Below are positions 35,458 to 43,704 of a stretch of 64,000 bases of DNA, piece after piece. The notes beneath the pieces were generated by a model that was not told where the DNA came from, did no database searches, and was given only the letters and a program-made list of their open reading frames with translations. The number at the start of each line of letters is the position of its first letter. Positions within the stretch are counted from its first letter, which is position 1. Both the position numbers and the translations under genes were made by a program. The stretch is from Leifsonia xyli (lineage in GTDB: Bacteria; Actinomycetota; Actinomycetes; Actinomycetales; Microbacteriaceae). The stretch lies in assembly GCA_003243275.1 (NCBI GenBank), contig QFQR01000002.1:62001-126000 (forward strand), given 5' to 3'.

Positions 35458-37203
35458 ATGGTGACGAAGAAGAAGACCGGATTCCGCGGCTGGCTGACGC
35501 GCGGACGCCTCATCGGGGCGGGCGTGGTGACCGGCGCACTCGTGCTCGCGGGCGGCGGGATCGCCTGGGCGAACGCGGCCGGCACGGCATCCGGATACCG
35601 CACCGCGGTGGCCGAGACCGGCTCGGTCGACGAGACGTTGTCGCTCAGCGGCGCCCTCGCCTCGGCGACCCGACGGGATCGGGCGTTCGCGGCATCCGGA
35701 ACCGTCACGGCGGTGAATGTCGCGGTCGGCGACCGGGTCGAGGCGGGTGCGGTGCTCGCGACCATCGACGACTCCTCGTTGCAGGATGCCGTCGAGTCGG
35801 CCACCTCGAAGCTCGCCACGGCGCAGCAGGCGCTCGCCGACGACCTCTCCTCGCAGACGTCGTCGTCGAGCTCGACCACGAGCTCGGCCACGTCGTCGGG
35901 ATCGTCGGGGTCGTCGTCGGGGAGCTCGGGCTCCTCGAGCTCGGCGCGCTCGGTGGCGATCACCGCGGCCGTCGCCCAGGTGAAGACCGCCCAGCAGAAC
36001 CTGCTGACCCTCGCGGATGCCGCCGTGACCGCACTCGCCGCGGCGCAGAGCTCGCTCGCCGACTCCGCGACCGTGTGCAAGCCGTTCCTCGACGCGACGC
36101 TCGTCGACGGCACCGGCGCGAGTGCCGATCCGAGCGCGGACCCGAGCGCCGACCCGAGCGCGACGCCCACCTCGAGCGAGTCCGCCGACAGCGCGACCGC
36201 GCTCACCCTCACGGCGGTGCAGCAGCTCCTCGCGGCATGCCAGGCGGCGATCTCGGGCGTCGGCGACACGCAGACCGTCGTCCAGACGGCGCAAGCCGCC
36301 GTGCAGGCCGCCATGAGCGACCTCGACACCGCCGTCAGCGCGTTGCAGGAGGCCGCGGGCACCACGTCGAGCGGCAGCTCGGGGTCGGGCGGCACCTCGT
36401 CGTCGTCGGGCGGCACCTCGTCGTCCGGCGGGGGCTCGGCATCCTCGTCCCGCACCGCGAGCGCGGCGGACATCGTCGCCGACCGGTCGGATGTGGCGCT
36501 CGCCGAGGCGAATCTCGCGATCGCCCAGCACGAGCTGTCGGCCGCCTCGCTCACGACCCCCATCGCCGGCACCGTCGCCTACGTCGGCTTCGCGGTCGGC
36601 GACAGCGTCTCGGCGGGCTCGTCGACGCAGTTCGTGGCGGTGATCGGCGACGACGGGTACACGATCACGGCGACCGTCGATCTCGCCCAGATCGCGAAGG
36701 TGAAGGTCGGTCAGACCGGCACCGCGGTGATCACCTCGAGCGGCGCGAGCTACGCCGCCACGGTGTCGGCCGTGGGGCTCGTCAACGTGTCGAGCACCTC
36801 GACCCCCGCCTACGACGTCGAGCTCGCGATCGACCCCGCGGGTGCGACGCTGCTGAACGGCGCCGCCGTCGAGGCGACGATCGACATCGCGGGCGCATCC
36901 GAGGTGCTCACGGTGCCGCTGTCGGCGTTGCACGTCGACGGCACCGCGTACACCGTGCAGCGTCTCGTCGACGGCGTGCTCACGAGCGTTCCCGTCGAGG
37001 TGGGGGTGATCGGATCGGAACGGGTCGAGATCACCTCGGGGCTGGCCGCCGGTGACGAGGTCGTGCTCGCCGATCTGGGGGCCGACGTGACCTCGGATGC
37101 GACCACGACCACGACGCGACGCGGCAGCGGCAGCGGCGGCAGCGGCTCCTTCGGGGGTGGCTCCTTCGGCGGGGGCGGCCAGGGCGGCCCACCCTCCAAC
37201 TGA
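35458..37203 (+). CDS. HlyD/MacA-type efflux adaptor protein 2, Ser/Gly-rich
   Basis: 581 residues, longer than adaptor 1. N-terminal membrane helix (about 17-38), then half of the lipoyl-like motif 'GTVTAVNVAVGDRVEAGAVL', a long helical region broken by Ser-rich stretches (about 138-165) and an Asp-Pro-Ser-Ala repeat, a second Ser/Gly stretch (about 303-330), and the other half-motif 'TTPIAGTVAYVGFAVGDSVS'. A barrel and 'VLTVPLSALHVDG' follow; the tail is Gly/Ser/Phe-rich. ATG 35458 has GGAG 2 bases upstream. Two adaptors flanking one ATPase/permease is unusual. Confidence 0.87.
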   Translation: MVTKKKTGFRGWLTRGRLIGAGVVTGALVLAGGGIAWANAAGTASGYRTAVAETGSVDETLSLSGALASATRRDRAFAASGTVTAVNVAVGDRVEAGAVLATIDDSSLQDAVESATSKLATAQQALADDLSSQTSSSSSTTSSATSSGSSGSSSGSSGSSSSARSVAITAAVAQVKTAQQNLLTLADAAVTALAAAQSSLADSATVCKPFLDATLVDGTGASADPSADPSADPSATPTSSESADSATALTLTAVQQLLAACQAAISGVGDTQTVVQTAQAAVQAAMSDLDTAVSALQEAAGTTSSGSSGSGGTSSSSGGTSSSGGGSASSSRTASAADIVADRSDVALAEANLAIAQHELSAASLTTPIAGTVAYVGFAVGDSVSAGSSTQFVAVIGDDGYTITATVDLAQIAKVKVGQTGTAVITSSGASYAATVSAVGLVNVSSTSTPAYDVELAIDPAGATLLNGAAVEATIDIAGASEVLTVPLSALHVDGTAYTVQRLVDGVLTSVPVEVGVIGSERVEITSGLAAGDEVVLADLGADVTSDATTTTTRRGSGSGGSGSFGGGSFGGGGQGGPPSN

Positions 37204-37221
37204 CCCAGGCTCACCCCACCC

Positions 37222-37286
37222 TCGCTGAGTGGTCGGTTTCTGGCCTCAAACCGCCGGTTTGAGGCCAGAAACCGACCATTCAGCGA
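37222..37286. repeat. Palindrome A2 (family A)
   Basis: Arms 37222-37253 and 37255-37286 around a central C, one mismatch (T for C at 37280, a G-U pair if transcribed). It lies between the convergent adaptor-2 and rlmC genes, and the rlmC stop codon (37280-37282) is inside the right arm. Confidence 0.95.
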
Positions 37287-38416
37287 TCAGGGCTCGGGTC
37301 CGCGCGCTCCAGCAGCACCATGACCTCGTAGTGCTCGGTCTGCGGGAACATGTCGAACACTCGGATGCGGCGCGCCCGCAGAGACGGCATCGCGGCGAGG
37401 TCGCGGGCCAAGGACTCCGCGTTGCAGCTCGAGTAGACGACCGTCCGCACCCCGGATGCCTCGAGCGTCGCGCACAGCTCCGCGCCGAGGCCGCGGCGGG
37501 GCGGGTTCACGATCACCGTATCCGGCGCATCCGCCCCCGTGACGGCGGTCGCGTCGCCCACTCGGAAGGCGACATCCGCGAGGCCGGCCTCGGCCGCCGA
37601 CAGCCGGGCCGATTCGATCGCGGGCTCGCTCACCTCGATGCCGAGCACCCGCCGCCCGGGCGCCGCCACGTGCAGCGCGAAGCCGCCGACCCCGCAGTAC
37701 AGATCCCAGACGGATGCAGGCGCCGCCTCGTCGAGCCACTCCCGCGCCTGCCGGTAGAGCCCCGCCGCGACCTCGGTGTTGGTCTGGAAGAAGCTTCCCG
37801 GCCGCAGGTGCAGCGTCACCGCATCGAGCCGCATCGCGAGCGACTCGTCGGCCGTGAGCGGCACCTCCGTCTCGCCCTCGAGCACCGCCTTGTGCTCGGG
37901 CAGCAGGTTCGCGGTGACGACCGCGAGCTGCGGCAGCTCGGCGAGCAGGCTCGGCAGGTGCTTGCGGATGCGGGGCAACGCCTCGGTCGAGCGCAGCACG
38001 AAACGCAGCATCAGGCGGCCGTCCGGCGACTCGGTCAGCAGCACGTTCTTCAGCTCGCCACGGCGGGCGGGCACGTCGTAGGGCACGAGCTGCGCGCGCG
38101 TGACGAACGCGGTGATCGCCGGGAACGCGGCCCGCAGTCCCGCGGCCAGCACGCCGCATCCGCTCAGGTCGACGCCGTGGCGGTCGGCATCGAGGATGCC
38201 GAGGGTCGGCGCCTCGACGCTGCCCCCGACCACCATCTTCGCCTTGTTGCGGAAGGCCTCGGGGTGCGAGGCGACGGGCGGCAGCCAGCTCGCATCCGCC
38301 CACCGCGCGAGCAGCCCCTCCGCGTGCGCGACCTTCCCGGCGAGCTGTGCGTCGTACGGGGCGCCCATGAGTGTGCAGGAGCGGCACACCCCCGCGTCGA
38401 AGTAGTCGCATCGCAC
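37280..38416 (-). CDS. rlmC: 23S rRNA (uracil-C5)-methyltransferase RlmC-like
   Basis: 378 residues. The N-terminal Cys set starts 'CDYFDAGVCRSC', the iron-sulphur region of RumB/RlmC. The methyltransferase domain has 'SFFQTNTEVAAGLY', the SAM motif 'VWDLYCGVGGFALHVA', 'VIVNPPRRGLG', and catalytic Cys in 'VVYSSCNAESLARDL' with 'VFDMFPQTEHYEVM'. RlmC methylates U747 of 23S rRNA. ATG 38416. The stop codon is donated by palindrome A2. RlmD or TrmA are alternatives, but length and the N-terminal Cys favour RlmC. Confidence 0.92.
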   Translation of the reverse strand: MRCDYFDAGVCRSCTLMGAPYDAQLAGKVAHAEGLLARWADASWLPPVASHPEAFRNKAKMVVGGSVEAPTLGILDADRHGVDLSGCGVLAAGLRAAFPAITAFVTRAQLVPYDVPARRGELKNVLLTESPDGRLMLRFVLRSTEALPRIRKHLPSLLAELPQLAVVTANLLPEHKAVLEGETEVPLTADESLAMRLDAVTLHLRPGSFFQTNTEVAAGLYRQAREWLDEAAPASVWDLYCGVGGFALHVAAPGRRVLGIEVSEPAIESARLSAAEAGLADVAFRVGDATAVTGADAPDTVIVNPPRRGLGAELCATLEASGVRTVVYSSCNAESLARDLAAMPSLRARRIRVFDMFPQTEHYEVMVLLERADPSPDR

Positions 38417-38443
38417 CCGGTCACGATACGCCGCCCCCGCACC

Positions 38444-38529
38444 TCGAAAATGCAGGAGTTTCTCGCGGTGTGTCCCGCGAGTTCGCGGGGGTGACGGGTC
38501 GACACGCGCGGGTTCTCCTGCATTTTCGA
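38444..38529. repeat. Long inverted repeat upstream of rlmC
   Basis: 15-bp arms TCGAAAATGCAGGAG (38444-38458) and CTCCTGCATTTTCGA (38515-38529), with a GC-rich 56-base centre that can form its own hairpin (CCGCGAGTTCGCGG near 38475-38488). It lies between the rlmC start and the 3' end of the HxlR gene, about 100 bases past the HxlR stop. Similar in layout to families A-C, but no second copy was seen in the window. Confidence 0.8.
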
Positions 38530-38556
38530 CACAGCGATCCGGCGGGTGGCGGGTGG

Positions 38557-38602
38557 CAGCCGGCGGCCGGCGGCAGCCGGCGGCCGGCGGCAGCCGGGCC
38601 GG
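38557..38602. repeat. Short tandem repeat, 17-bp unit
   Basis: Two full units CAGCCGGCGGCCGGCGG (38557-38573, 38574-38590) and a partial third. It is simple-sequence DNA directly after the HxlR gene and probably without function. Confidence 0.75.
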
Positions 38603-38626
38603 CAGTCGGCAGGAGCCGCGGATGCC

Positions 38627-39034
38627 TCAGCGCGCGTCGTAGGCGGCGCGCGAGCGCTCGATGGCGCTCTGGTGCTCCATCGCCCAGCTGAGCAGCGCGA
38701 TCGACGCGTCGACGAGGCTCGCGCCCATCGGCGTCAGCTCGTACTCGACACGCGGCGGCACCTCGGCGTGCACGGTGCGCACCAGCAGCCCGTCGCGCTC
38801 GAGCTGGCGCAGGGTGAGGGTGAGCATCCGCTGCGAGATCCCGGGGATGTGCGTGCGCAACTCGGTGAACCGCAGCCGCCCGCCGCGCAGCGTCGCCACG
38901 ACGAGCAGCGACCACTTGTCGCCGACGCGCGTCAGCACGTCGCGGATGGCGCGCTCGTCGGCGCCCCTGTCGAGGCAGGCGCCCTCGTAGTCGGTGAGCG
39001 CCGCGGGCGCGGATGGCCGTTCCGGTGTCGCCAT
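38627..39034 (-). CDS. HxlR-family transcription regulator
   Basis: 135 residues. The winged helix with 'DVLTRVGDKWSLLVVATLRG', 'LRFTELRTHIPGISQRMLTL' and 'LRQLERDGLLVRTVHAEVPP' then 'RVEYELTPMG' is diagnostic for HxlR/MarR-like regulators. ATG 39034 has GGGAGGAAC upstream; a longer frame exists but starts in the intergenic region. It is divergent from the DoxX gene, with an operator-like palindrome (39104-39124) between them, so it probably represses that gene. Confidence 0.93.
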   Translation of the reverse strand: MATPERPSAPAALTDYEGACLDRGADERAIRDVLTRVGDKWSLLVVATLRGGRLRFTELRTHIPGISQRMLTLTLRQLERDGLLVRTVHAEVPPRVEYELTPMGASLVDASIALLSWAMEHQSAIERSRAAYDAR

Positions 39035-39103
39035 CGTTCCTCCCGTGTCGGCGGGGCACACACGTGTGCCTTTTGTACGCGACCCCCCGATCACCGAACA
39101 TGG

Positions 39104-39124
39104 GGTTGCTCACAAAGAGTAACC
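39104..39124. promoter_or_regulatory. Probable HxlR operator
   Basis: GGTTGCTC-ACAAA-GAGTAACC, 8-bp arms with one mismatch, ending 20 bases before the DoxX start. It sits between the divergent HxlR and DoxX genes. A second perfect palindrome, CACACGTGTG (39059-39068), is also in this region. Confidence 0.55.
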
Positions 39125-39144
39125 GACCACACGAGGAATAACCC

Positions 39145-39510
39145 ATGCTCATCGCCTACTGGATCGTCGCCGGACTCACGGCCCTCGCCTTCCTCGCCGC
39201 CGGCGGGATGAAAGTCGCCCGCGCGAAGGAGCAGCTCGTCGCATCCGGTCTGGCCTGGGCGGAGGACTTCGCGCTCGTGCAGGTCAAGCTCATCGGCGCG
39301 GCCGAGGTGCTCGGCGCCCTCGGCCTCGTGCTGCCGATGGCGACCGGGATCCTGCCCGTCCTCTCCCCGATCGCCGGCATCTGCCTCGCCGTGATCATGG
39401 TCGGTGCGGTGGTCGTGCACGTGCGCCGCCACGAGCCACCGGCGCCCGCGATCGTGCTGGCCCTGCTCGCCGCGGCGAGCGCCGTGCTCGGATTCCTCGC
39501 GATCGGATAG
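39145..39510 (+). CDS. DoxX-like membrane protein
   Basis: 121 residues with four membrane helices. The N-terminus 'YWIVAGLTALAFLAAGGMKV' and the 'KLIGAAEVLGALGLVLP' helix are typical of DoxX-like proteins of the DUF4345/DoxX_2 group. GAGGAA precedes the ATG. Divergent from the HxlR regulator that likely controls it. Members are linked to redox or thiol stress; the exact role is unknown. Confidence 0.87.
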   Translation: MLIAYWIVAGLTALAFLAAGGMKVARAKEQLVASGLAWAEDFALVQVKLIGAAEVLGALGLVLPMATGILPVLSPIAGICLAVIMVGAVVVHVRRHEPPAPAIVLALLAAASAVLGFLAIG

Positions 39511-39521
39511 TCTCCGAGGCT

Positions 39522-40436
39522 GTGAGCCACAATCCGGATGCGACTCCCGCACCACGCATCCGGTGGGGTCGATGGATCGCGTGGGGCCTCGCCCTCGTGG
39601 CCGCCGCGGCCCTCGTGGTGCTGCTCGCGCGCTGGCTGCGCGGGCTCGAGCCGGTGCAGGACTTCCTCCTGAGCTTCCCCGGCAGCTACCCGCTCCCCGA
39701 CGGCGCGCCCGTCGGGCTGCCCGCCTGGCTCGGTTGGCAGCACTTCTTCAACGCCTTCCTGCTCGTGCTGGTGGTGCGCACGGGGCTGCTCTCCCGCGCC
39801 GAGAAGCAGCCGACGGCGCTCTGGACCTCGCGCCGCAACCGCCGCCGCCGCATGAGCGTCACCGTCTGGCTGCACCTCGCGCTCGACGTGGCGTGGATCG
39901 CCAACGGCATCCTCTACGTCGTGCTGCTGTTCGCGACCGGCCAGTGGGTGCGCATCGTGCCGACGGACTGGGCTGTGGTGCCGAACGCGCTCTCGGCGGC
40001 GCTGCAATACGCATCCCTCGACTGGCCGCTCGAGAACGGTTGGGTCAACTACAACAGCCTGCAGCAGCTGAGCTATTTCGCGATCGTGTTCCTCGCGGCT
40101 CCGCTCGCGATCGTGTCAGGCGCGCGGATGTCGGCCTTCTGGCCGCGCGGAGCCGAGCGGCTGAACCGGCTCTATCCGTTCTCGGTGGCGAAGGCCGTGC
40201 ACCTGCCGGTCATGGTGTTCTTCGTCGCCTTCACGGTGACGCACGTGACGCTCGTGCTCGCGACGGGGGCGCTGCGCAACCTCAACCACATCTTCACGGC
40301 GCGGGACGCGGATGACTGGGTCGGCTTCGCGATCTTCGTGGCGGCGCTGCTCGTGATGGCGGCTGGCTGGGCGCTCATCCGTCCGGCGATCTCGGCGCGC
40401 TTCGCGGCAGCCTTCGGCGAGGTCACCCGCCGCTGA
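39522..40436 (+). CDS. Cytochrome b561-like (b/b6 domain) membrane protein
   Basis: 304 residues with about six membrane helices. Conserved His at positions consistent with haem ligation are seen in 'WLGWQHFFNAFLLVLVVRTG', 'VTVWLHLALDVAWIANG' and 'KAVHLPVMVFFVAFTVTHV'. The family passes electrons in the membrane, often next to molybdenum enzymes, but no such partner is here. GTG 39522, 12 bases after the DoxX gene, so probably co-transcribed. The stop codon lies within palindrome A3. Confidence 0.82.
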   Translation: MSHNPDATPAPRIRWGRWIAWGLALVAAAALVVLLARWLRGLEPVQDFLLSFPGSYPLPDGAPVGLPAWLGWQHFFNAFLLVLVVRTGLLSRAEKQPTALWTSRRNRRRRMSVTVWLHLALDVAWIANGILYVVLLFATGQWVRIVPTDWAVVPNALSAALQYASLDWPLENGWVNYNSLQQLSYFAIVFLAAPLAIVSGARMSAFWPRGAERLNRLYPFSVAKAVHLPVMVFFVAFTVTHVTLVLATGALRNLNHIFTARDADDWVGFAIFVAALLVMAAGWALIRPAISARFAAAFGEVTRR

Positions 40437-40493
40437 GGGGTCGGTTTCTGGCCTCAAACCGGCGGTTTGAGGCCAGAAACCGACCCCTCAGCG
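40431..40493. repeat. Palindrome A3 (family A, variant arm, inverted centre)
   Basis: Perfect 31-bp arms 40431-40461 and 40463-40493 around a central G. Compared with other copies the arm reads TGAGGGGTCGG, not TGAGTGGTCGG, and the other arm has the matching change. The G at the centre (others have C) means the copy is in opposite orientation. The cytochrome gene's TGA (40434-40436) is part of the left arm. Confidence 0.95.
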
Positions 40494-40547
40494 AGCGCGG
40501 GGCCCGGGTGACGCGCAAATGAGGGGCAGACGACGGGCAGGTGAACG

Positions 40548-40564
40548 TGTTATCACTGATTACA
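40548..40564. promoter_or_regulatory. Probable TetR operator at the TetR start codon
   Basis: TGTTATCA-C-TGATTACA, a 17-base palindrome with one mismatch that ends at the A of the TetR ATG. Such a site at the start of a TetR gene fits self-repression and suggests a leaderless or very short leader. Confidence 0.55.
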
Positions 40565-41145
40565 TGAACATCGAGACTCAACGACGAGACCTCGGCGGAA
40601 CCATCCTGCGCCTGGCGCTCGATCACGTCCGCGCCGAAGGGATCAGCACCCTCTCCGCGCGCGACGTGGCACGCCAGGCGGGAGTCAGCTCCGCCGCCGT
40701 CTACCGTCACTACCCCGACTTCGGTCAACTCCGGGCCGCCGTCGGCCGCGCCGCCCGCGAAGAGCTCGCGCGCACCATGATCGCCGCGAAGGCGCTCGCC
40801 GGTCCCACGCCGCGCAGCTGGTTCGACGCCTCCTGCAGCGCCTACATCCGCTTCGGCCTCGAACAGCCGCTGCTCTTCGCCGCCGCGTTCCAGGGGCCCG
40901 AGTCGCGCAGCACGGCGCTCGATGACCCCTCACCGTGGAGCGTGCTGCTCGACACCCTCGACGAGCTCGTCGAGGCGGGCGCCCTCACCCGGGCCTCGCG
41001 CGAGCAGGCACCGCTCGCCGTCTGGACCTCGGTGCACGGCCTCGCCTCACTGCTCGCGATCGGCACCCTGCCGCCGGGGGTCACCGTCGAGCTCGCGATC
41101 GGCACCGTGCTGCGCGGGCTGCACCGCTCCATCGGCGTCGACTGA
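40564..41145 (+). CDS. TetR-family regulator
   Basis: 193 residues from ATG 40564. The helix-turn-helix is clear: 'TILRLALDHVRAEGISTLSA', 'RDVARQAGVSSAAVYRHYPD'. The ligand domain is of the TetR_C_33/WHG type ('SCSAYIRFGLEQPLLFAAAF'). No metabolic target can be named. The next gene (DUF2200) lies 49 bases on and might be co-transcribed. A strong palindrome covers the start. Confidence 0.9.
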   Translation: MNIETQRRDLGGTILRLALDHVRAEGISTLSARDVARQAGVSSAAVYRHYPDFGQLRAAVGRAAREELARTMIAAKALAGPTPRSWFDASCSAYIRFGLEQPLLFAAAFQGPESRSTALDDPSPWSVLLDTLDELVEAGALTRASREQAPLAVWTSVHGLASLLAIGTLPPGVTVELAIGTVLRGLHRSIGVD

Positions 41146-41194
41146 CCACCGGGCGAGGCACCGGGCGAGGAGCGGGGCGAGCTAGCCTGGCGGG

Positions 41195-41539
41195 ATGCAC
41201 CGCATCTACGGCACGAGCGTCGCGCGGGTGTACCCGCTCTATCTCGCCAAGCTCGAGCGCAAGGGGCGCACCCAGGAGGAGCTCGACGCGGTCATCGCCT
41301 GGCTCACCGGCTTCGACGACGCCGCGCTGCGCCGGCACCTGGAGGCCGAGAGCACCTTCGAGGAGTTCTTCGCGGATGCGACGCTCACCCCCGACGCATC
41401 CCTCATCACGGGCGTCGTGTGCGGGGTGCGCGTCGAGCAGATCGAGGAGCCGCTCATGCAGCGGATCCGCTACCTCGACAAGCTCGTCGACGAGCTCGCG
41501 CGCGGCAAAGCCCTGCAGACGGTGCTGCGCAGCGCGTAG
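41195..41539 (+). CDS. DUF2200 domain protein
   Basis: 114 residues, the full DUF2200 length. The conserved N-terminus 'HRIYGTSVARVYPLYLAKLE' followed by 'RKGRTQEELDAVIAWLTGF', and 'TGVVCGVRVEQIEEPLMQRI' with 'RYLDKLVDELARGK', identify it. Small cytosolic protein of unknown function. ATG 41195. Confidence 0.9.
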   Translation: MHRIYGTSVARVYPLYLAKLERKGRTQEELDAVIAWLTGFDDAALRRHLEAESTFEEFFADATLTPDASLITGVVCGVRVEQIEEPLMQRIRYLDKLVDELARGKALQTVLRSA

Positions 41540-41548
41540 CGTCGAGGT

Positions 41549-42316
41549 ATGACGACGACGAACGACAAGGCCCTCACCCTCCAGGCCCTGCACGAGGCCC
41601 CCGAGATCCTGCGGGTGGTGAACGTCTGGGATGCCATCAGCGCGAAGACCATCGCCGGTCTCCCCGGCACCCGTGCCCTCGCGACCGCCGGCCACTCGAT
41701 CGCGGCGAGCTTCGGATATGCCGACGGCGGCATGCCTCTCGAGCTCGCGCTTCAGGGCGCGAAGACGGTGGCGGATGCGGTGGAGCTGCCGGTGAGCGCC
41801 GACCTCGACGACGGCTACGCGGAGCCCGGCGAGACCATCCGCCGCGCCATCGGATTCGGCATCGTCGGCGCCAACGTCGAAGACCGGATGCGGCCCTTCG
41901 AAGACGCGGTCGCCCGCGTGCGCGCCATCACCGCGGCCGCCGAGGCGGAGGGCGTCGCCTTCCAGCTCAACGCCCGCACCGACGCCTTCGTGCGCGGCGA
42001 GGGCGACGTCGAGCAGAAGCTCGCCGAGGCCATCGCCCGCGGGCGGGCCTTCCTCGCCGAGGGCGCCGCGCTCGTCTTCGTGCCTGGGCCCACGCAGCGC
42101 GAGCTCGTGGAGCGGCTCGTGGAGGCCTTCGGCGGGCGGCTCTCGATCATCGGGCTGCCGGGGGCGCTTCCGGCATCCGAGTACGAGCGGATGGGTGTGG
42201 CCCGCATCTCCTACGGCCCGCTGACCCAGCGGGTCGCGTTGCGGGCGCTGCGCGACCTCGGCACCTCGCTGTATGCCGACGGCGTGATCCCCGAAGACAC
42301 CCCCGCGCTCAACTGA
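41549..42316 (+). CDS. Isocitrate lyase/PEP mutase family protein
   Basis: 255 residues. The barrel has 'VVNVWDAISAKTIAGLPGTR', 'SADLDDGYAEP' (metal Asp and the DxDxGYG-like motif), 'GANVEDR' and 'FQLNARTDAF'. Family members cleave or rearrange C-C or P-C bonds of oxaloacetate-like acids (2-methylisocitrate lyase, carboxy-PEP mutase, oxaloacetate hydrolase). The KKCGH-type lyase motif is absent, so isocitrate lyase itself is unlikely. The frame ends 8 bases inside the convergent esterase. Confidence 0.87.
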   Translation: MTTTNDKALTLQALHEAPEILRVVNVWDAISAKTIAGLPGTRALATAGHSIAASFGYADGGMPLELALQGAKTVADAVELPVSADLDDGYAEPGETIRRAIGFGIVGANVEDRMRPFEDAVARVRAITAAAEAEGVAFQLNARTDAFVRGEGDVEQKLAEAIARGRAFLAEGAALVFVPGPTQRELVERLVEAFGGRLSIIGLPGALPASEYERMGVARISYGPLTQRVALRALRDLGTSLYADGVIPEDTPALN

Positions 42317-43652
42317 CGGCGCGGTCGGCGCGCCGCCAACGGAGCACGCCGGGCAGCTCGCCCTGGTCGGCGAGGGTGCCGCGCGCGAAGTCCGCCCACG
42401 CCTGCCGAACCCCGCGGCCCGCCTCGTGCAGCGAGGCCCAGCTCGCCCCGCGCAGCAGCTGCGAGTCGGCGATGCTCGCCTCGGTGCCGAGCAGCAGCGG
42501 CAGGTCGACCGTGTGCGCGGCGCGGTAGCCGTTGCCGGGCGCATGCCAGTCGATCACGTAGTTCCAGGCCTCGCCGCCCGCCGCCGCGTGACGCGCGGCG
42601 AAGCGGAGGGCGGGCTCCCCGTAGATGCGCCGCGTGAGCGCGCGGTCCACCGCCCACCGCACGAGACGACCGATCCCCGGAATGCGGATGGCGGCGCCGA
42701 TCCCGGGCAGCTCCGGCAGGAACATCCGCGCCTCGTTGGCGTTGTTGCCGATCAGCACGGGGATGCCGGCGGCAGCATCCCAGGCGGCATCGACCCGGTG
42801 CTCGGTCGGCAGCGGGTCGAGGCCGTACTGCGGGCCGAAGGGCATCGCACTCAGCAGCCCGTGCCCGGCACCGGCCGCGGCGACCGCAGGCTGCCGCGCG
42901 ACGAGCTCGTCGAGGGGGGTCTCGGCGTCGAGCCCGGTGGCGGCCTCCACCATCGCCGCGCTCATCGCGGCCCGGCCGCGCGTGATGCCGAGCGGCGCGC
43001 TCTGGATGATGGCCCGCGAGAACAGCGACGCCGCATCCGGGCTCGCCATCAGCTGTGCGATCGCGTCGCCGCCCGCCGACTCCCCGAAGGCCGTCACCCG
43101 CGCGGGGTCGCCGCCGAAGGCGCGGATGTTGCGGTGCACCCAGGCGAACGCCGCCCGTAGATCGTGGAGCCCGAGGTTCGCGGGGCGTCCCTCGGCCGAG
43201 CCGAGGAAGCCGAGCAGGCCCAGCCGGTAGGTGACCGCCACGACCACCACCTTCTGCTCGGCGACGAGGCGCGCCGGGTCGTGGATGGGGGCGTCGCCCG
43301 CGCCCGTCACGTAGGAGCCGCCGTGCACCCACACCATCACCGGCAGGGCGGCGTCGGGCGCAGTGCCGAGCGGCACCGTGACCGACAGATTCTGGCAGTC
43401 CTCATCCATCGTCTGCTCGCCGATCGCGGCGGCCCCGAGCAGCTTCTCGAGGCTCGGCGCGGGCGGTTGCGGGCTCGCCGGCGACCACGCGGTGGCGGCG
43501 AGCTCCTCGGCATGGTCGGGCACCGCATCCGGAAGCGCGAAGCGGCGCGCCCGCGCGTAGGGGATGCCGGTGGCGCGCACGACCTGGCCGTCGAGCCATC
43601 CGCGGATGGGGCCGCAGGGCGGCGCGAATCGGGCGGCGTCGGGGTCGCTCAT
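42309..43652 (-). CDS. Type-B carboxylesterase
   Basis: 447 residues of the alpha/beta hydrolase COesterase family. The oxyanion motif is in 'VMVWVHGGSYVTGAG', 'EDCQNLSV' precedes it, and the nucleophile elbow is 'VTAFGESAGGDAIAQLM' (GESAG). It hydrolyses carboxylic esters, substrate unknown. The ATG at 43652 ('MSDPDAARFAPP') was chosen over an upstream extension of 12 residues. No signal peptide, so probably cytosolic. Its 3' end overlaps the convergent PEP-mutase-family gene by 8 bases. Confidence 0.88.
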   Translation of the reverse strand: MSDPDAARFAPPCGPIRGWLDGQVVRATGIPYARARRFALPDAVPDHAEELAATAWSPASPQPPAPSLEKLLGAAAIGEQTMDEDCQNLSVTVPLGTAPDAALPVMVWVHGGSYVTGAGDAPIHDPARLVAEQKVVVVAVTYRLGLLGFLGSAEGRPANLGLHDLRAAFAWVHRNIRAFGGDPARVTAFGESAGGDAIAQLMASPDAASLFSRAIIQSAPLGITRGRAAMSAAMVEAATGLDAETPLDELVARQPAVAAAGAGHGLLSAMPFGPQYGLDPLPTEHRVDAAWDAAAGIPVLIGNNANEARMFLPELPGIGAAIRIPGIGRLVRWAVDRALTRRIYGEPALRFAARHAAAGGEAWNYVIDWHAPGNGYRAAHTVDLPLLLGTEASIADSQLLRGASWASLHEAGRGVRQAWADFARGTLADQGELPGVLRWRRADRAVS

Positions 43653-43704
43653 GTCGCCCAGTATGCCGGGCGCGGATTCGTCGAACACGTCCTAGGGTCG
43701 AGGC

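Noticed and set aside
41549..42316. Isocitrate lyase
   Set aside because: Too short (255 residues) and lacks the KKCGH-type motif; better placed in the wider PEP mutase/lyase family.
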